Source of the DNA: Candidatus Zipacnadia bacterium
Lineage (GTDB): Bacteria > Armatimonadota > Zipacnadia > Zipacnadales > UBA5352
Assembly: GCA_029821735.1 (NCBI GenBank)
Contig: JALGSU010000035.1
Coordinates: 1 to 64,000 of the forward strand
DNA length: 64,000 bases
Reading direction: 5' to 3'
The notes beneath the pieces were generated by a model, which saw only the letters and a list, made by a program, of their open reading frames with translations, was not told where the DNA came from and searched no databases. The translations under genes and the position numbers were made by a program. The stretch's first letter is position 1. Each line of letters opens with the position of its first letter. Of the stretch, positions 27,317 through 37,285 are shown in pieces.

Positions 27317-30301
27317 ATGACCGTGCGGCTCAGCGTCATCCTCGTGACTGTGTTCGTGTTCCTGTGTGCCGCAGCTTTCGGTCAGCAGGCTGATGTGGCC
27401 ATCATCAAGGCCACCTTCAGCATCGCTGAGCGTCCCGCCGAGGGGCGTGGTTCGGTGACCTTCTCCAAGATCATCGAGAGTGCTCTATCGCAAAGCGCGG
27501 TGCTTTTCGACATGCTCACGGAGGAGCAGGTCGAGGAGGGCAGCCTCGCTGGCTACAAGCTCGTCATTTTCCCCTACAGCGCCGTGTGGCATGAGCGTGA
27601 GATAGAGCGCACGCTTGAGTACGTGCGCGGCGGCGGCAAGCTCATGTGCTTCTACACCGCGCCCGCGGAGCTTCGCGGCCCACTTGGTTTCGAGATGCTC
27701 AACTCCCCCCGAGCAGAGTACGAGGGCCAGTTCCAGATAATGACCTTCACCGAGGACCGGCCGAAGGGATTCCCGGCACTGGTGCATCAGGACTCCCCGA
27801 ACCTTGCGGTCGTGCGACCGGTCGGCGGAGGTCGCGTCATCGCCAACTGGCATGACAAGGACAGCGTTGACACCGGGTTCCCGGCGGTTGTGCTCTCCGA
27901 GAACGGGGTCTATGTCTCACACGTCTTCAAGTCCGGTAACCAGTCTGAGCAGGCGCTGCTGGTCCTGGCCACTTTGGGGCACTTCGTCCCGGGCAGCTGG
28001 GATCGTATGGTCGAGGGCATGTTGGCGGAGGCCGGGCCGGCCGCGGGCTTCGACAGTCTCGATGAACTGATCGCAGCCACTGCCGGCGTTCCTGATGCGG
28101 AGAAGTGGGCCGCCAGTGCGCGGGCGTTGCAGGAGGAGGCGACCGTAGCTCTCGCCGCTCAGGAATACGAGCGCGCGCTGGGCCTGGCGCGCCAGTCGCA
28201 GGACGATGCGCAGCGTGCGGCCACCGGTGCCTTCTCCTCGCGCCCCCACGAATTGCGCGGGGCCTGGATGGGCTTCCCGTCGGACGAGACAGACTGGGAG
28301 GCGATCATGAGCGAGTTGGAGGCGGCCAACTTCAACGCGCTCTTTCCGCTCATGTGTGATGGCAACGTCGCGGCCTACCCCAGTGCCTACCTGCCTCAAT
28401 TCACCGAGAACGACCAGCTGAAACTGTGCATCGAGGCCGCGCATCGCCACGGTGTTGAGGTCCACCCCTGGCGCGTGAACTGGTGCATCCTCAGAGCCAC
28501 TGACGAGGAGCGCCAGCAGCTTGCTGACGAGGGTCTGCTGGTGCTCGCGGTGGAGCAGGCTCGCGGCGAGGAGGAGGCGGAGACCACGTACCGCTGGAGC
28601 ACTCGCTGGCGGGACCCGTCGGACGATATCAATCGCGACCTTGAGTACAACGCGATGATCGAGATGGTAGAGAAATACGATGTCGACGGGATCCACTTCG
28701 ACTACATGCGCTACCCGTCCAAGTTCTACTGTTACTGCGATCGCTGCCGAAGCTCGTTCGAGGAATGGGCCGGTATCACCGTCGAAAACTGGCCCGACGA
28801 CTGCTGGGATGGCGGGCCGAATCTGGAAGCCTTCCGCGACTGGCGACGCATGCTGCAGACTTCACTCGTCAAGCGCATCGCGGATCGCGCGCGTGAGCTC
28901 GACCCGAACGTGATGATCTCGCTCGCCGCCCGGGCCAGCGTCACGGGCGCTCCCGAGAACGACGCGCAAGACTGGCGGACGTGGGCGCACGAGCGTTACC
29001 TCGACATGCTCTGCCCGATGGATTACACCTCGAGCGTGGAGGTGCTGCGCCGGAAGCTTGAACCCCAGATGGAGCAGATCGACGGCGCCATTCCCGTCTA
29101 CGCAGGGATCGGCGTCAGCCCCTCTCGGTCGGCCTCGCCCGTCAATCTCTCGCAGCAGATTCAGGCGGCGAGAGAACTCGGCGCCGACGGCTTCCTGCTC
29201 TTCTCACTGACCTCGTTCTCGCGTGGCATGCTCCCGGCGATTGGCGGAGGCGTCACGTCTGAGCCCGTGGCGATCATGCCTCACCATCGCCAGCTTCTGA
29301 CCGCGACCTTCCGCTATCCTGACGGGATCGAGGGGGCCGAGGAGCGCACCTATGCCGTTGATACCGTCATTGATGTCGGCATCCGTCTGCGGGCCGTTGA
29401 CGCTGATGTAGCCTCCATCACGCTGCAGGTGCTGACCATGCCTGCTGTCGGTGGCGAGGTGGTCGCGATCGGCGAGCGTCGCGAGGTCCCGCGTGATAGT
29501 TTCAGCAGCCACGCCGAACTGAGCCTGGCGCCCGGCATTCATCAGGTTATTCTCCGTGGCGAAGTCGCGAGCGCCGACGGCAAAGCGCGCGACTTCTACT
29601 TCCGCAGTCGCCCAATCACCGTGCTCTCGCACGAGGCCACGGACGAGTTGCTTGGCCGTCTCAAGCCGCCCATCTTCGCGACCGACAGGCCGCACGTGGG
29701 CGTCGTGGCCAACGGTTACGGCAGCGATGGAATCATGCAGGCGCTCGCGGAACTGGACTCGGTCGAGGTGCAGATCGTGCGCCAACTCGTGCCGGAGTTC
29801 CTCGCTCCCTGCGATGCGCTCATCCTGCCCCAACCCCGAGGCGGTCCTGAAGCGATGAACGCTGCCGCGATCACCGCTCTGCGCGAGTTTGTCCGAGCGG
29901 GCGGCGGGCTGCTGATGACCCATGACGCCGTCGGGATGCGCGGACATCCGGCGGTCTTCCCCGAGATCGCCGCCGGTGGGAAGGAGCCGGTGCGCCAGAC
30001 CACCGTCGCGGTGGTGGGCGCTCACCCGATCGCAGCCGTCTACAACGCGGGCGCGCAGTTCGAGCACAGCTACTTCGACCACGTGCCAGTGGTCCCTACC
30101 GGCGACGCAACAGTCGTGGCCGTGAACGCTGACGGGCAGCCCGTGGTCGCCGCCGGCACGGCGGGCCAGGGGCGCTACGTGGCCTGGGGGATGGCGACCG
30201 GGCTCGGCGCTGGCGACGCCGAGGTCGCTCCCGAGGGTGGCGAATCTGCCCTGCTGGTGGGCGCAGTGCGCTGGTTGGTCGGGCAACTCCAAGAGCCGTA
30301 G
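27317..30301 (+). CDS. Exported GHL10-type glycoside hydrolase-like protein with flanking GATase-like domains, copy A
   Basis: A signal peptide (about residues 1-23) precedes a ThuA/GATase1-like region (about 25-240). The GHL10 (glycosyl hydrolase-like 10) TIM barrel occupies about residues 308-640 with RPHELRGAWM at its start, GIHFDYMRYP near 457 and LCPMDYTSS near 568. A beta-rich stretch and a second GATase1-like domain (about 790-994, beginning HVGVVANGYG) follow. It is 994 residues, and copy B immediately downstream has the same layout. Substrate is unknown; GHL10 is related to glycan-active barrels. GGAGGG is directly before ATG 27317, so GTG 27323 is an equally good start. Confidence 0.78.
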   Translation: MTVRLSVILVTVFVFLCAAAFGQQADVAIIKATFSIAERPAEGRGSVTFSKIIESALSQSAVLFDMLTEEQVEEGSLAGYKLVIFPYSAVWHEREIERTLEYVRGGGKLMCFYTAPAELRGPLGFEMLNSPRAEYEGQFQIMTFTEDRPKGFPALVHQDSPNLAVVRPVGGGRVIANWHDKDSVDTGFPAVVLSENGVYVSHVFKSGNQSEQALLVLATLGHFVPGSWDRMVEGMLAEAGPAAGFDSLDELIAATAGVPDAEKWAASARALQEEATVALAAQEYERALGLARQSQDDAQRAATGAFSSRPHELRGAWMGFPSDETDWEAIMSELEAANFNALFPLMCDGNVAAYPSAYLPQFTENDQLKLCIEAAHRHGVEVHPWRVNWCILRATDEERQQLADEGLLVLAVEQARGEEEAETTYRWSTRWRDPSDDINRDLEYNAMIEMVEKYDVDGIHFDYMRYPSKFYCYCDRCRSSFEEWAGITVENWPDDCWDGGPNLEAFRDWRRMLQTSLVKRIADRARELDPNVMISLAARASVTGAPENDAQDWRTWAHERYLDMLCPMDYTSSVEVLRRKLEPQMEQIDGAIPVYAGIGVSPSRSASPVNLSQQIQAARELGADGFLLFSLTSFSRGMLPAIGGGVTSEPVAIMPHHRQLLTATFRYPDGIEGAEERTYAVDTVIDVGIRLRAVDADVASITLQVLTMPAVGGEVVAIGERREVPRDSFSSHAELSLAPGIHQVILRGEVASADGKARDFYFRSRPITVLSHEATDELLGRLKPPIFATDRPHVGVVANGYGSDGIMQALAELDSVEVQIVRQLVPEFLAPCDALILPQPRGGPEAMNAAAITALREFVRAGGGLLMTHDAVGMRGHPAVFPEIAAGGKEPVRQTTVAVVGAHPIAAVYNAGAQFEHSYFDHVPVVPTGDATVVAVNADGQPVVAAGTAGQGRYVAWGMATGLGAGDAEVAPEGGESALLVGAVRWLVGQLQEP

Positions 30302-30319
30302 TCAACGGAGGGAACGAAA

Positions 30320-33247
30320 ATGCGGGCGATCACCTGGGTTGCACTGGCCGCGATATTTCTGGTGGCGCTGCCGGTCCATGGCGCTGATATCTGCCTCGTG
30401 CGCGGCGGCAGCATCTACGATGGCATCACCGAGAACCTCTTGGCCGCGTCCGGTATTGACTATGACCCAATCACCGAGGCCGAGGCCGCCGCCGAGGGCG
30501 TTCTGACCACCTACAGAATGGCCATCTTTCCCCTGAACTCGCAGTTCAGGGGGAAAGACCTGGACCGGGTAGTTGAACTCGTCGATGGTGGAGGCAAGCT
30601 CCTCTACATGTCAGGGATCCCCTCGCAGTTGCAGGAGATGCTCGGGATCGGCGAGTGGGAGTCGCGTGGGAAAGCATACGCGGGCGAGTTCGCCGTGATG
30701 AAGTTCACCGATGATCGCCCGGCTGAATTCCCCGCTCAGGTGTATCAGGAGTCGCCGAACTCGAGGATCGTGCATAGCACTCTCGATCACGCCAAAGTAT
30801 TGGCTGTCTGGCACGATTCCACCGGCAAGGACCTCGGCTTCCCCGCCGTGATCGCCACCGAGGATACCGTCTGGACCGCCCACGTTTTCTGGGGAGGCGC
30901 CAACGTCGACCAGCAGCGTCACCTGCTCACGGCGACCGTCGCGTATCTGCTTCCGGACACGCTGCCGGGGCTGGTCGCTGGTATCATGTCCGAGGCGCTG
31001 GCTACTGGCGGATACCAGAACCTCGACGACCTCGTGGCCGCTGCGCGTGACTACCCCAGAGCCAGACCCATCGCACGACGGGCGCGAGCAAATGCTGGCG
31101 CCATCGACAAGGCGCTCGCCTCCGAGACCCCCGGCGTTGCGCTGGCGCTGGCCAGCGAGGTGCGTGCTGACATCCAGACCGCGGCTGCCGCAATCTTCCC
31201 CTCGCGGCCTTACGAGCTTCGCGGCGCGTGGATGCATCCCGATGACGCGTTCGACTATGAGGCGGTGATGGCCGAGTTGGCGGCGGCCAACTTCAACGCC
31301 GTCTTCCCGATAGTCTGCGGCCCCAACTACACCAAGTACCCCAGCGACTACGCTCCGCAATATACCGAGCGCGATCACGTCCGCGAGTGCATTGACGCGG
31401 CTCGACCCCATGGCATCGAAGTGCATCTGTGGAAGGCCAACTGGCAGGCCTCGGGCAGCCGCAACCCCGAGCTCCTCGCGCAGATGGTTGCCGACGGGCG
31501 CGCGGTCGTCAGCGTCGAGATGGCGCGCGGCGAGGATGAAGTCAGCCGCTACAAGTGGAGCGGTCTGTGGCTGGACCCATCCGATGAACGCAACCGCCAG
31601 CTCGAGTTCGACATGGAAATGGAACTCATCGACAAATACCACCCGGACGGCATCCACTACGACTTCATGCGCTACCCCGAGTCCCGCTACTGCTTCTGCG
31701 ACCGCTGCCACACGAAGTTCCAGGAATGGGCTGACGTGACTGTCGAGAACTGGCCCGATGACTGCTACGCCGCAGGCGTGCTCGCCGACTGCTACCGAGA
31801 TTGGCGGCGCCACCTGATGACCTCAATGGTCGAGCGCATTGCCGAGGGTGCTCGCGAGCGCGACCCGGACATCAAGATATCACTCGCCGCCCGCGCAAGC
31901 ATGACCGGATCGTTCGATAGCGACGCGCAGGACTGGGTCACCTGGGCGCACGAGCGCCACCTCGATCTGCTCTGCCCGATGGATTACACCAACAGTCTGC
32001 AGGTGCTCTACGATAAGGTGAAGCCGCAAGTCGAGGCGGTCGACGGCGCGATCCCGGTTTACGCCGGGCTTGGTGTCAGCCCCGGGCGTTCCGACAGTCC
32101 CGTCAATCTCTCGCAGCAGATTACGCTCGCCCGCGAACTCGGGGCCGATGGCTTCCTGCTTTTTGCGCTGAGTCCCTTCGCACGCGCCATGCTTCCGGCG
32201 CTCGCCCTGGGCGCCACCTCCACGCCGGTTACTGTCATGCCTCACCACGACCAGTCGGCCACCGCCAGCTTCGCCTATCCGCCGGTGCAGGAGGGTCTGC
32301 CGCCGCGCACCTATGGCCCTCATCAGGAACTGCCGGTGACGATCACGGTGAACGCCGCCGTACGAGGCATCGAGCAGCTTACCGTCCAGGCTCTATCCAT
32401 GCCGGCCGGCGGCGGCAAAGCGACCGCGTTGACCAAGTACCGATCCACCGAGGAGGCGCAGACGGAACTGGCGGTGACGGTGCAATCGCAGCCAGGCTCA
32501 TGGTCGGTGATTGTGCAGGGAGAGGTCGTTTACCGCGATGGGCATGAGGAGCCCTTCTACCTGCGCAGCCTGCCCCTGCGAGTGTCCGACCAACAGCAAT
32601 ACGATGACTTGATGGCTCGCACCGGACCGCCGGTCTTCCACACTGACGGCCTGCACGTGGGCGTCGTGGTCGACTGCTACGGCACTGAAGGCGTGCTCGT
32701 GGCCCTGCGCGCAACCGAGGGCATTGAGGCCCTGCCGATAGCGCAACTGACGGCCGAGTATCTCTCGCCCTGCGATGTGCTCGTCCTGCCCCAGCCACAG
32801 GAGAACCCCAAGCGCGTGAACCCCGAGTCTGTGCAGGTGATGCGTGATTATGTTGCCGATGGCGGGGGCCTGCTCGCCATGCGCGACGTCATTGGCGCCT
32901 GGATCTATTCGCCGCTGATTCCCGAAGTCGCGGCGGGAGATGGCACCGTTGTCAAAGTCCAGCGCGTGGCCGCGACACTCGATCATCCGGTGACTGCAGG
33001 GCTGACCGTCGGCGAGTTTGTGGCGCACGCATTCGGCGACCACCTGCCGCTTGCGGTGGGGGAGGCGGCGACCGTTGTGATGCAGGACCCGGAGGGCAAG
33101 CCGGTCGTCGCGTGCGGCGATGTCGGGGAGGGGCGCTACGTGGCCTGCGGCTTCGCGATAGGTCGCACGCCGACTTCAACTGACGCAGTGCCCGAGGGCG
33201 TCGACCGCGATCTGCTTATCAACTTCGTCCAGTGGTTGGCGCAGTGA
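30320..33247 (+). CDS. Exported GHL10-type glycoside hydrolase-like protein with flanking GATase-like domains, copy B
   Basis: The 975-residue protein is a tandem paralogue of copy A. It has a signal peptide (about 1-21), an N-terminal GATase1-like domain, a GHL10 barrel from about residue 295 (RPYELRGAWM), the conserved CDRC pair before FQEWAD, GIHYDFMRYP, LCPMDYTNS, and a C-terminal GATase1-like domain from about 779 (HVGVVVDCYG). It starts 18 bases after copy A with CGGAGGGAACG before the ATG, so both are surely co-transcribed. Divergence between the copies suggests an old duplication with possible substrate specialisation. Confidence 0.78.
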   Translation: MRAITWVALAAIFLVALPVHGADICLVRGGSIYDGITENLLAASGIDYDPITEAEAAAEGVLTTYRMAIFPLNSQFRGKDLDRVVELVDGGGKLLYMSGIPSQLQEMLGIGEWESRGKAYAGEFAVMKFTDDRPAEFPAQVYQESPNSRIVHSTLDHAKVLAVWHDSTGKDLGFPAVIATEDTVWTAHVFWGGANVDQQRHLLTATVAYLLPDTLPGLVAGIMSEALATGGYQNLDDLVAAARDYPRARPIARRARANAGAIDKALASETPGVALALASEVRADIQTAAAAIFPSRPYELRGAWMHPDDAFDYEAVMAELAAANFNAVFPIVCGPNYTKYPSDYAPQYTERDHVRECIDAARPHGIEVHLWKANWQASGSRNPELLAQMVADGRAVVSVEMARGEDEVSRYKWSGLWLDPSDERNRQLEFDMEMELIDKYHPDGIHYDFMRYPESRYCFCDRCHTKFQEWADVTVENWPDDCYAAGVLADCYRDWRRHLMTSMVERIAEGARERDPDIKISLAARASMTGSFDSDAQDWVTWAHERHLDLLCPMDYTNSLQVLYDKVKPQVEAVDGAIPVYAGLGVSPGRSDSPVNLSQQITLARELGADGFLLFALSPFARAMLPALALGATSTPVTVMPHHDQSATASFAYPPVQEGLPPRTYGPHQELPVTITVNAAVRGIEQLTVQALSMPAGGGKATALTKYRSTEEAQTELAVTVQSQPGSWSVIVQGEVVYRDGHEEPFYLRSLPLRVSDQQQYDDLMARTGPPVFHTDGLHVGVVVDCYGTEGVLVALRATEGIEALPIAQLTAEYLSPCDVLVLPQPQENPKRVNPESVQVMRDYVADGGGLLAMRDVIGAWIYSPLIPEVAAGDGTVVKVQRVAATLDHPVTAGLTVGEFVAHAFGDHLPLAVGEAATVVMQDPEGKPVVACGDVGEGRYVACGFAIGRTPTSTDAVPEGVDRDLLINFVQWLAQ

Positions 33248-33291
33248 TCTGTTGACCTGGCACACTCCGTGCCGAGATCGGATGTGGTGGT

Positions 33292-34317
33292 ATGGGCTCT
33301 GGTCAAAGGCCGTTGGCTGTTCAGCCGTGGGCCGATCTGCGCGGTGAGGACCTTTCGGGCCTCGACCTGACTGGGTGCGACGAGGTACTTCGCACGGTCG
33401 ATTTCGACACGCGCACCCTCTGGCCCGAACCCGTCCAGATGCCCGCGACGTGGGATCCGGATGAGGTGCTCGACCTTGGGCGCAACCCCGGGCTCAGTGT
33501 GCGCGACTTGCACGATTGCGGTATTGACGGGCATGGGGTGCATGTCGCGATCATCGACCAGCCCCTCGATCCCGGACATATGGACTTCCGCCACGCGATG
33601 GCGAGTAGCGTGGTGATCGGTCAGGAGCACCCGGACGCGAACGAATCGTGGTGGACCACCCAGATGCACGGGCCCGCCGTCACCAGCCTCCTGGCCGGAC
33701 GCACCTGCGGTACCGCGCCGGCGGTGCGTGTCCACTACTACGCCCACCCGATGTGGGTCGGCTACGAGTACACCATCGCGGCCCTGCGCATGGTCATCGA
33801 CGAGAACACCAATCGGCCGCCAGGCAAGGAGACCAGAATCGTCAGCGTCTCAACCGGCTTCAAACGCGACGACCCGCTCTTCCCCCAGTGGCTTGAGGCG
33901 CTCGACGACGCGGCGCAGGCCAGCGTGATCGTTGTGCACTGCAGCAAGCAACTTGGCTACGCAGGCTGCGATCGCGGCTCCAATCCCGATGACCCGGCCG
34001 CCTATAGACTTGCGAGCTTCTACGAGATTGCGGGTGACGATGCCAGCGACCCGGAGGACGAGGGGAAGCTCTTCGTCCCCTGCGACAACCGCACACTCGG
34101 CTCGCCCGAGGGCCCGCAGGACTTCGCTTTCTTCGCCAGCGGCGGTGGCAGCTGGGGAGTGCCGTGGCTGGCCGGGGTCATCGCCATGGGCCTGCAAGTG
34201 AGATCGGACCTGACCGAGGACGAGTGTTTCGCGTTGTTGCGCAAGACCGGTACACCATTCCGCGAGGGAACGCTGACGAACGCGGCGGGCTTCGTCGATC
34301 ATCTGCTTCTGGCGTGA
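33292..34317 (+). CDS. Subtilisin-like (S8) serine peptidase domain protein without signal peptide
   Basis: The 341-residue protein has all three triad positions of the subtilase fold: Asp89 in VHVAIIDQPLD, His126 in TQMHGPAVTSLLAG and Ser287 in GGGSWGVPWLAGV, which stands in for the usual GTSMAAP. The N-terminus has a pentapeptide-like stretch (LRGEDLSGLDLTGCD). No signal peptide is visible, so it is probably cytoplasmic or exported by another route. It lies between exported glycosidase-like genes. Family known, substrate unknown. The ATG at 33292 has a weak ribosome binding site. Confidence 0.8.
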   Translation: MGSGQRPLAVQPWADLRGEDLSGLDLTGCDEVLRTVDFDTRTLWPEPVQMPATWDPDEVLDLGRNPGLSVRDLHDCGIDGHGVHVAIIDQPLDPGHMDFRHAMASSVVIGQEHPDANESWWTTQMHGPAVTSLLAGRTCGTAPAVRVHYYAHPMWVGYEYTIAALRMVIDENTNRPPGKETRIVSVSTGFKRDDPLFPQWLEALDDAAQASVIVVHCSKQLGYAGCDRGSNPDDPAAYRLASFYEIAGDDASDPEDEGKLFVPCDNRTLGSPEGPQDFAFFASGGGSWGVPWLAGVIAMGLQVRSDLTEDECFALLRKTGTPFREGTLTNAAGFVDHLLLA

Positions 34318-34340
34318 CGCACACAGGAGGAAGAGAGACC

Positions 34341-37202
34341 TTGAGACATGCGCTGATAGCCGCCCTATTCACTGGCATCGCCGCGACCTGCTTCGCCGCT
34401 CCGAGCGAATACAACAACATCATGCCCGAGCCTCGCCAGATGCAGATCACCGGCGAGCAGATCGCCGTTGTCACCGGTGACCTGGCGATCGCTCGCATCG
34501 TCGTCTCCCCGCGTCAGCGCCAGGCACAAATCGGCGCCGAGGAGATCAACGACCGACTGACCTCCCTCGGCAGCCCGGCCCTGCCAGTGATCGAGGCCGA
34601 GGACGCCGCCGCCCTCGATGGCGCCGAAGGCCTGACCATCGTCATCAGCAAGTGCTATGGCTCGGCGCTCGCAGAGGCGATCATCGACGAGTGCGACCTT
34701 GATGTCAGCCGTGACGCCCCCGGAACGCAGGGCTACATCATTCGCTTCGTGAACTTCCGCGGCCATCGCATCGCGTTCCTGTGCGGTAGCGATCCAGTCG
34801 GGTCGCTGTACGCGGCCGTGACCTTCAGGTGGTTGCTCGAACGGGATGGCGACCAAGTGCTCGCCACCGTCTGCTCCGTCCGCGACTGGCCCGACTTCCT
34901 CTGGCGAGGCACTGGTTCGCTTCAGCAGATGCGCAAGTCCTATCCGGTATATGGCGCCAGGGACACCGCCGAGGCGCTCAAGGTGCACGCAGACTGGATG
35001 CTGCGCCATAAGCTGAACTTCTTCGGCGACTACTTCTACGGCAACGAGAAGGTCCCCGCCGTCGCGAACGTCGGTTGGATGCGGCCCTTCAATGCCTATC
35101 TGCGTGAGCGTGGAATGATCGGCGAAGAGTATCAGTCCACCAATGTCGGCTATGACGAGCGCGACAAGGATGATCCGCGCTTCGCCGGGATGATGCACAC
35201 GCGGGACCTCTTCTTCTCATGGAGCGATGACGAACTCATCCGCAAGCGCGCGCGAGAGATCGGCGAGTTCTACGCCGCCGCAGGTCTTGACTGCGTGGTT
35301 CTGCACGCACCCGACGGCGGCGGGCCGCTCAACCCCGAAATGTGGGAGAACCGCTCCCACGCCGATCGTGAGCGCTGGGGCGATGATCGTGCGGCCGCCG
35401 ACGCGCACATCTTCGGCATCTTCTACGAGGAGATTCGCGCCGCCAACCCGCGCGCCCGCGTCGTCTTGGTGGTCTACCCATATAGCGCCTTCTATCTTGA
35501 CTGGGAAGGCCTGAAGCAGCACTACCCCGAGATGACGCGCGAGCAGTTTGAGTCCGCCGGTCGCGAGCATTTCCGCCGGGTCTCGGGAATGCTCCCCGAA
35601 GATGCCCACATCTGCGTGTGGCTCGGCGAGCGCGAGTATCTCAATGAGTTCCGTGGCTACTACGGCGACATGCCAATGTACTACTGGTACAAAGTCGCCA
35701 GCGGGTGGGTAGACTCGGGCTGGTTGGTCACGGTGCACCGCTTCATCCCAACCTGCTGGTACGGTCACCCCGACGACATCATGGCCTCGCGAATCGACCG
35801 CAACGCGCCCAACTTCATGAACCGCGCGGTGGCCTGCCAGTTCGCCTGGAACACGGAGAGTGCCGGCGCCGAGCCCTTTGCGGGGACCTACTATGACTTC
35901 CGCACCGACAACACCCAGCCGCGCGAGGTGATGGATCGATGGGGCCTGCGCGCCTGCCGCAGCATGTGGGGCAGCGAGGTCGGGCCCATCATCTTCGAGG
36001 CCTACAACAAGGGCGTCATTCCCGCGCTCATCGTCCAGCCCACGCGGGTCTTCGAGAAGGAGAATCGCCGTCGTCGCATGCGCGGCCTCGAGCCCTTCAC
36101 GCTCACGCCGGAGATGATGCTGGCCCAGGCCGACGCTTGCGCTGCCGCCGCCGAGGCGCTCGATCAGGTCCTGGCGATGGACGTGACGATGGACGATCTG
36201 GCTGAGCGCTTGTACGTCTACCTGCTGCGCAACTCGCACTGCCTGTCGCACTACGCGCGCGCTCACTACCACCTGCTGCTCGCCAACGAGGGCGTTGCCG
36301 AGGGCGATGAGCAGAAGGTGACCGACAACGTCGCGGCCGGTCAGGCGGCCATCGAAGCCGGGCTCGAGGACATGGCGCGCGTGCTTGAGATCACTGCCGA
36401 GATGCGCAGCTATGACCCGAAGTACGCGCGCGAGGCCGAGGCCGGAGTCTTCCCAGCCATCCCCGGCACCACCGCAGACTTCCCCCGGCTGCGCGAGTCC
36501 CTCGATGCCTGCCTGCGACGGTTCGCTGACTCGCAGTTGCAGTTCGAGCCGATCAAGCACGAGGGCCCGATCTCGGTGGCTATCTACGATCCCGGCGACG
36601 ACGGCGGTTCCGCCATCGGCCACCGTGGCTGGATGATGACGCTCGAGGGCTCCGACGAGTTCGCGCCTGAGTTCATCGACGACCTCAGCCTGTCGACCCT
36701 GGTCAACTATGAAGTGCTGCTCTACCCGCAGTGCAACACCGGGCGCAGCGCGGGCCGCTACGAGTTCTTCGAGGTGCTCGGTCGCTACGTTCGGGAGGCC
36801 GGTGGGGGAGTGCTCTTCGGCCACAACTCCATAGGCACTGTCCGCTCGGAGTTCGGCATGGAGACCGCCTTCCCGCGGATCGGTCTCGGCGCGCTCGATC
36901 GCTTTGACAGCAACCAGGCTGTCGTCGCCGGAGAGCATCCCATCACGGAGGGGCTTGTCACTGGTGCGCAGATCCAGCATGCCTACTACGATCACTGGAC
37001 CATCAAGTCCGGGTCGCGGGGCATCGCGATTCTGAGTGACTCGGGCGGGGATCCGATCATGGTCGCTGGCCGCGGGGATCAGGGACGCGTGATCTACGAC
37101 GGGACCATCGTGCTCAGCCAGACGGACGAGGCCGTTGCCGCCGAGGGCGAGTGGCGCGAGGTGTTCCTGAACGCCATCCGCTGGCTGGCCCGGAGGAAGT
37201 GA
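34341..37202 (+). CDS. Exported GH20/GH67-type glycosidase-like protein with C-terminal GATase-like domain
   Basis: From TTG 34341 (AGGAGG at 34325-34330) the 953-residue product starts with a signal peptide (RHALIAALFTGIAATCFA). It then has a GH20/GH67-type alpha/beta N-terminal domain (about 25-165, beginning MPEPRQM and ending GSLYAAVTFRWLLE). A TIM barrel follows, starting DWPDFLWRGTG, and a helical segment. The C-terminal GATase1-like domain (from about 744, ISVAIYDPGDDGG) resembles those of the two GHL10 genes upstream. Function is probably on hexosamine- or uronate-containing glycans, but catalytic residues cannot be assigned. The longer open reading from 34164 overlaps the subtilase and is rejected. 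Confidence 0.75.
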   Translation: MRHALIAALFTGIAATCFAAPSEYNNIMPEPRQMQITGEQIAVVTGDLAIARIVVSPRQRQAQIGAEEINDRLTSLGSPALPVIEAEDAAALDGAEGLTIVISKCYGSALAEAIIDECDLDVSRDAPGTQGYIIRFVNFRGHRIAFLCGSDPVGSLYAAVTFRWLLERDGDQVLATVCSVRDWPDFLWRGTGSLQQMRKSYPVYGARDTAEALKVHADWMLRHKLNFFGDYFYGNEKVPAVANVGWMRPFNAYLRERGMIGEEYQSTNVGYDERDKDDPRFAGMMHTRDLFFSWSDDELIRKRAREIGEFYAAAGLDCVVLHAPDGGGPLNPEMWENRSHADRERWGDDRAAADAHIFGIFYEEIRAANPRARVVLVVYPYSAFYLDWEGLKQHYPEMTREQFESAGREHFRRVSGMLPEDAHICVWLGEREYLNEFRGYYGDMPMYYWYKVASGWVDSGWLVTVHRFIPTCWYGHPDDIMASRIDRNAPNFMNRAVACQFAWNTESAGAEPFAGTYYDFRTDNTQPREVMDRWGLRACRSMWGSEVGPIIFEAYNKGVIPALIVQPTRVFEKENRRRRMRGLEPFTLTPEMMLAQADACAAAAEALDQVLAMDVTMDDLAERLYVYLLRNSHCLSHYARAHYHLLLANEGVAEGDEQKVTDNVAAGQAAIEAGLEDMARVLEITAEMRSYDPKYAREAEAGVFPAIPGTTADFPRLRESLDACLRRFADSQLQFEPIKHEGPISVAIYDPGDDGGSAIGHRGWMMTLEGSDEFAPEFIDDLSLSTLVNYEVLLYPQCNTGRSAGRYEFFEVLGRYVREAGGGVLFGHNSIGTVRSEFGMETAFPRIGLGALDRFDSNQAVVAGEHPITEGLVTGAQIQHAYYDHWTIKSGSRGIAILSDSGGDPIMVAGRGDQGRVIYDGTIVLSQTDEAVAAEGEWREVFLNAIRWLARRK

Positions 37203-37285
37203 CAGGCGGGAACACGCCTCGACCCGCAGCCGTCCAACCAGCAACGCGAAACGAAATGGATCTGCGCTGCCGAGGGGTGACCGTG

